DNA of 64,000 bases from positions 1,256,113-1,320,112 of the forward strand of contig WPIO01000113.1 of NCBI GenBank assembly GCA_009760855.2, in the 5' to 3' direction. The translations under genes and the position numbers were made by a program. The notes beneath the pieces were generated by a model. The model saw nothing but the letters and a program-made list of their open reading frames with translations, was not told where the DNA came from and did no database searches. Shown one piece after another: positions 59,923 to 64,000 of this stretch; the stretch's first letter is position 1, and each line of letters opens with the position of its first letter. Source of the stretch: Cristatella mucedo (taxonomy: Eukaryota > Bryozoa > Phylactolaemata > Cristatellidae).

Positions 59923-61895
59923 ACATTATTCGTTCAGGGTTTTTGAAAGATCATGATTACGAAGATGGTAAGAGTAGTTATAGTCTCGATAGAGCTAAAT
60001 TTAAGGATGCTCATTTAGAAGCAATAGGGCTATGTGTAAAGATCCTGGAAAGAAACGGCTAAAACTCGTGATATAATGTCGCAGTATCAGAAACCTACAA
60101 ATAGAGTTAAACTTACCTATCTGGTGTCTAAATACCTTAGTAGAATTTCCCCTAATGTTAAATTGCCTTAGATCTTAGATATTACCCTCATAGTCACATT
60201 TCGTATGAAGATGCAGATCAAGTGAGCACTATTTTTAGCAGCTTTTTCTGATACTGAACTAAAATCCGCACGTGAAGAGAAATCAGCGAGAAATTATATT
60301 TACAGATATCAAGAATTGGTTCTGTAGCCAATATAATTGGTATTAACTTGTTAAAATATTCGCTAAGAACATCAACGCAAAACAATATTTTTATAGTCAC
60401 CTATCTTTCTTCTGAGACAGTTAAATTTAACATGGTTCTAAGCAGTTATGATACATTTCATTTTCTACGTGTATTAACCCAGCTCCATCAGCATTCATAG
60501 CTACATTAAAAGACTTTATCATAATAAAAATTCTCTTAGAGCCGTTTAGTAACCAATGTTTCTCATCTTACTCAAGTTCCACCTCGAATTTTCTGATAAC
60601 TATAATTTTTGGGGCTACCTTTTGAGTTGCAGCTTTTGTCCTAGTTGGTAGGGAGCATAGCGATATTGTGCATCAGGCTCCGAGATACTGACAACAGTTG
60701 TTGGTGGCCAACTATTAATCGTCTTCTAAAATTTGTGTGGCGCTCGCTAGCAACACATCTATGCTATGTCATGAATCGGTTAAACTGCAGCTAGTCTCTG
60801 AAGGTCCTCCCAATGCTACCCAGACCGCTGCCGGCTCCAGTGTTCTCAGTGGCAGACCCCACCTTGTAAAATGTGCAGGCTGACCTATCGGACGAGCCGA
60901 GTATAAAGGCTGTGACTTGGAGCCATCGACGGCTTGCATTTCTATGATAAACCCTCATTTCTAGAGAAATCAAACGATAAACAGGTTGTTAGTGTAAACT
61001 AACGCTCCAGAAGTATGTATAACAAGCATGGTGGCGGCTCAACAATGGGGACAATAGCTAAGTAGCAGGCAAATGGAATGGCACGTGTATGCAGCTCACT
61101 GTTCCGTCCGAGCCGTGTGTGCATTTGTCGTTAGGCTGAATTATTCTCCCATTTCCGTTTCGATGGATGTTCTCATCAATTAAGATGCCTCAAATCCGAA
61201 TTAACGACACAGTATTTCATCACAGTTATGCCATAAATAGAAGTTAAGTAACTGACTTTCGTTCTGCTTATGCACTTAATAATCAGCAGATGTATAGATT
61301 ATTTTTCTTTTTAAAGTCTGTGGTCCACTCAAACATCTAAATCTGCGTAAAATTTCGCTTGTCTTCAAATCAATGTGACTTTCGTTGCCTTCCCCTTGAC
61401 AGTGTTGTTGCCAACGTGTGGCAGTTAATACGGAACCTGAGGGAAAGCAGACCAAGCCTATTTGCAATAGATTGATTCCTGCAATGGGTGCACCGATTAA
61501 CAACTTTCGACACGGAAAATAGTTAAAAGTTGTGGGAAAACAAAAATAGACCAGGTCATTTTAATCACTCCTCCTTGATACAGGGTGAACATTGTTGTAG
61601 GAATGAGTCTTGCTAAGTGATTTGAAGATAGGGCTAAAAAAGCGAACTTTAAACTTCTCGCAGTCACACGGGCCGTCATTAAGTCGTCGGACCTCCTCCA
61701 GTCACTTCCTCTGAGTTGCAGTAATTGCAGCTTGCCACTCGAGCTGCTTCAACATCGGTACTGCACTTGGAGTCTCTTGGTATCATAGCCTTGGCTTCGA
61801 AAAAAAAGAAAGATTGTGTAAGCTTTTTTAGGAGCACCGTCTCATTGAATTGCTGAAATGCAGCCTCACATATCTGAGATTGGCGGGTATGGATA
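59923..61895. other. No recognisable feature
   Basis: About 2 kb of AT-rich, unique-looking sequence. Only short anonymous frames. Confidence 0.5.
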
Positions 61896-61899
61896 TCGA

Positions 61900-62090
61900 A
61901 ATGATTTTTAAGGGTGACTGTTAAGGTCTCTCAACATGCAGTATTAGAGAAGTTGTAACACTGACCGTACACGTATATGTAAATCGAGCTGTTTTGCTGC
62001 AACGTAACCTCTCTCCAGACGACAACGTCAGATCAGCAGTCAATTATGCTTTCTTTCCGATTCATAAAGTTGCAAAATAGTTCCAAAATC
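61900..62090 (+). mobile_element. LINE B internal fragment, highly divergent
   Basis: A frame near 61,960-62,080 reads HVYVNRAVLLQRNLSPDDNV, then RSAVNYAFFPIHKVAK. It aligns with ARNLGVIFQSDLSLDDHISS / TVKSAYFQLHNIAKI of LINE B. Confidence 0.5.
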
Positions 62091-62940
62091 TAATGTCCGA
62101 ATAAATATCTGCGAAGATACGCCAAATATAGATTCAAAACGGATTCAACGATCAGCTGACAAATTGTAAGCTACTGACTCAAATCTTGATTTGAGCCTCC
62201 ATCTTCCCAGTCTTCGACTACCGCGTCTCAACTGTACTACCAGTCTCCAACTACCTTACTCCGAATGGTAGGAAGCAGCCTACTAAACCTTTCCCTGAAA
62301 ATGTCTGTACCATCCTAAGTCTGTAAAATGTGAATAAAATAAATCTGTACCATCCTAATATCTGCGTACACCGACCATCATTGAAATTGAGGTACGAAAC
62401 TTGTAGCTTTTTAATCCCTGACTAGAAACCATAGCGTCATAAATCAATGACAGAAGCTTGTAACTTTTCATTTGGGAACGAGGAAAAGCTGCTAAATCAA
62501 GGCTCCATTAACATTTATGTAATCCTAGTATGGAATATAGGCAAATGATGCCAAGGGCATGGTAGCTTCTTAGTTGTTTCCTAGAGCCTTGAGCTTTAGT
62601 CGAACCGGTAGTATAATTATTTCAAGTTCAGTGCGTTGAGCTTGTATCTGCCTAATGTATTTCGTTAGCCTTCTTATTTCTCTTAAAATTTCCCAATACA
62701 GTCTCAAAGAATAAACAAATAAGCAACGTGAGGTGCTTTGAAAAACTTTATTAACTTGAAGACAACCAGTAAGGTAAAAAAAACGCGTTGTCTTCGAAGT
62801 ATTACCGATGGTTTATTTCGTTGTTGACTGAGCTGGTCATTCACATACTAACCTTTTCCAGTGTAGTAACCATTATTTTGCTACTCACCATTCATTTTAA
62901 CAGTCATGGCATTATAAACCTTCTGTGATCACTTCTTCTG
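62091..62940. other. No recognisable feature
   Basis: Contains a short duplication of 'tctgtaccatcctaa' (near 62,304 and 62,344). Otherwise unassigned. Confidence 0.4.
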
Positions 62941-62944
62941 AGTT

Positions 62945-63222
62945 ACATTTGCATCTCCTGACTTGACCACATCTATTCATCATGGAGCTGAGTAGATCGC
63001 TTAGATTCTTCGTTTATGTGCTCATGCTTGTGACAGTGTGCCTTTTGCCGTTAACGGCACATGCATGCTGAGCTTGTGCATGTCATCAGTACCTATGTTT
63101 TAAATATTCCATACAGATGGTGGTGCTACTAACCATTCAATCGCGCTTTCTTTGAAGTAATTATAAAGCGCATACAAAGATAGTCAGTTCTGTATTGGTA
63201 CTATATTAGACGAATTATTAGG
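62945..63222 (+). mobile_element. LINE B 3' UTR and tail
   Basis: 'gcatctcctgacttgaccac', then 3' UTR blocks and a decayed hairpin (taaagcgcatacaaagatag) with an att end. Confidence 0.75.
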
Positions 63223-63673
63223 TTGTACTAATATTGTTACACACAGGGTTATCGATATTGTGTAACGTTGCAACTAATCAGCTTCTATGTGCTGACGCTA
63301 AGTATCGCATTTTGTGGTCGCCACTGGCGACGTTCTTAGCCGAACACTAATTTTATAAATGTGAAATATGATTACTAAAAGTGTCTTCTGGCATGAATTT
63401 TTTATTAAACAATCAACTTCTTTCCAAGCGACACGACTGCGTATCCTTTACAATTAAACTGAGTTTGTACGTCTTGCTGACATCCCTACGTTTTAGATTG
63501 CCGTTAATTTAAATATATAGATGGATCTTAGAATTACGTAAGACGTATGATCGGATAAAACATAGTGCATATCATTTGCAATCATAAGCAAAAGCAAAAA
63601 CTTAACAACATATAGCAAGCATTTAATACATTCTTAATTAAACTCCATTTTTACACGTCTGACCGCAATGTAA
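63223..63673 (-). other. Probable 3' UTR and flank of the zinc-finger gene
   Basis: AT-rich, with no frame of note. Contains the AATAAA candidate. Confidence 0.45.
63401..63406 (-). terminator. Candidate poly(A) signal AATAAA for the zinc-finger gene
   Basis: TTTATT on the plus strand reads AATAAA on the minus strand, about 270 bp after the zinc-finger stop codon. Confidence 0.4.
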
Positions 63674-64000
63674 TTACGAAACGTCGTGACAGTTCTTCTG
63701 ATGGGCTTTTAAGTATTGCCTTCGAGTGTAGGAACTATCACATTTATCACAGGCGAAAGGACGTTCTCCTGTGTGAACCAGTTGGTGAGAGCTAAGATGG
63801 TCCCTGGGTGCAAAGGATTTGTCACTCACTGAGCATGCATAGGGTCTTTCGCCCGTATGAGTCATCAAGTGACTGCTCAAATGTGCAGACTGCGTAAATT
63901 TCTTGTCGCAGTAGGTGCATTCGTAGGGCCTTTCTCCTGTGTGAGTTCTGATGTGTGCCTTCAAATTGCACGCCAGAGAGAACACCTTGCCGCACGTCTC
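63674..64000 (-). CDS. C2H2 zinc-finger protein, C-terminal 108 residues
   Basis: Probably a DNA-binding nuclear protein. The frame enters from beyond the right edge (ETCGKVFSLACNLKAHIRTH) and ends at TAA (63,674-63,676). Four fingers joined by canonical TGERP linkers are visible: (1) partial, TCGKVFSLACNLKAHIRTH; (2) YECTYCDKKFTQSAHLSSHL, MTH; (3) YACSVSDKSFAPRDHLSSHQ, LVH; (4) FACDKCDSSYTRRQYLKAHQ, KNCH. Finger 3 has CSVS in place of CxxC, so its second zinc-binding cysteine is Ser. Finger 4 has the longer H-x4-H spacing often seen in a last finger. Six residues follow (CHDVS end). Tandem C2H2 arrays of this type cannot be assigned to an ortholog from four fingers. Confidence 0.9.
   Translation of the reverse strand, partial: ETCGKVFSLACNLKAHIRTHTGERPYECTYCDKKFTQSAHLSSHLMTHTGERPYACSVSDKSFAPRDHLSSHQLVHTGERPFACDKCDSSYTRRQYLKAHQKNCHDVS

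Overview
The window is eukaryotic, and I read it as animal nuclear DNA. It has spliced genes with GT-AG introns (and one GC-AG intron), long dinucleotide microsatellites, tRNA-derived SINEs, and dozens of copies of L2/CR1-like non-LTR retrotransposons. An outer-arm axonemal dynein heavy chain gene implies a species with motile cilia or flagella. I cannot name the species; an invertebrate metazoan is most likely. There is no sign of bacterial operons, CRISPR arrays, rRNA genes or functional tRNA genes.

Layout. (1) 1-13.65 kb, minus strand: the 5' end of a gamma-type outer-arm dynein heavy chain gene (DNAH5/DNAH8 class). I assembled it from seven exons (72-255, 443-619, 1435-1575, 4013-4075, 7618-7719, 7823-7896, 13547-13649) whose intron phases all agree. 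They encode the first 281 residues; the gene continues off the left edge. Its introns hold a hAT-type non-autonomous element with a perfect 8-bp target duplication, SINE fragments, and (GA)n, (TA)n and (CA)n arrays. (2) 14-36 kb: a transposon graveyard with many 5'-truncated copies of two LINE families, here called A and B, plus tRNA-SINEs, a possible hAT transposase relic, a Tigger/pogo-like element and a small hAT-like MITE. (3) 37,535-37,996: one isolated, well-bounded plus-strand exon (phase 1-1, cysteine-rich, probably extracellular). (4) 42.4-45.1 kb: GC/CpG-rich DNA with an open reading frame for an Ala/Lys-rich single-pass membrane protein and a second CpG-rich block without a convincing gene. 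(5) 45.9-59.9 kb: more LINEs, including a clear nested insertion (A inside B, 46.2-47.4 kb) and two head-to-tail LINE A copies (51.75-54.55 and 54.68-58.02 kb), the second nearly full length. (6) 63,674-64,000, minus strand: the 3' end of a C2H2 zinc-finger gene.

How the repeats relate. LINE A ends in an (ATTAC)n-type tail after a conserved 'gagttacagacggagatac' end. LINE B ends in a conserved hairpin of about 42 nt (TAAAGCGCC ... GGGCGCTTTA) followed by ATT repeats. A tRNA-headed SINE (here S2) carries the same hairpin at its 3' end, which suggests that LINE B machinery mobilises it. A is inserted in B, and a B tail is inserted in A, so the two families were active over overlapping periods. 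This LINE/SINE partnership and the dynein gene model are the best-supported results. I found no sign of a new multi-gene system.
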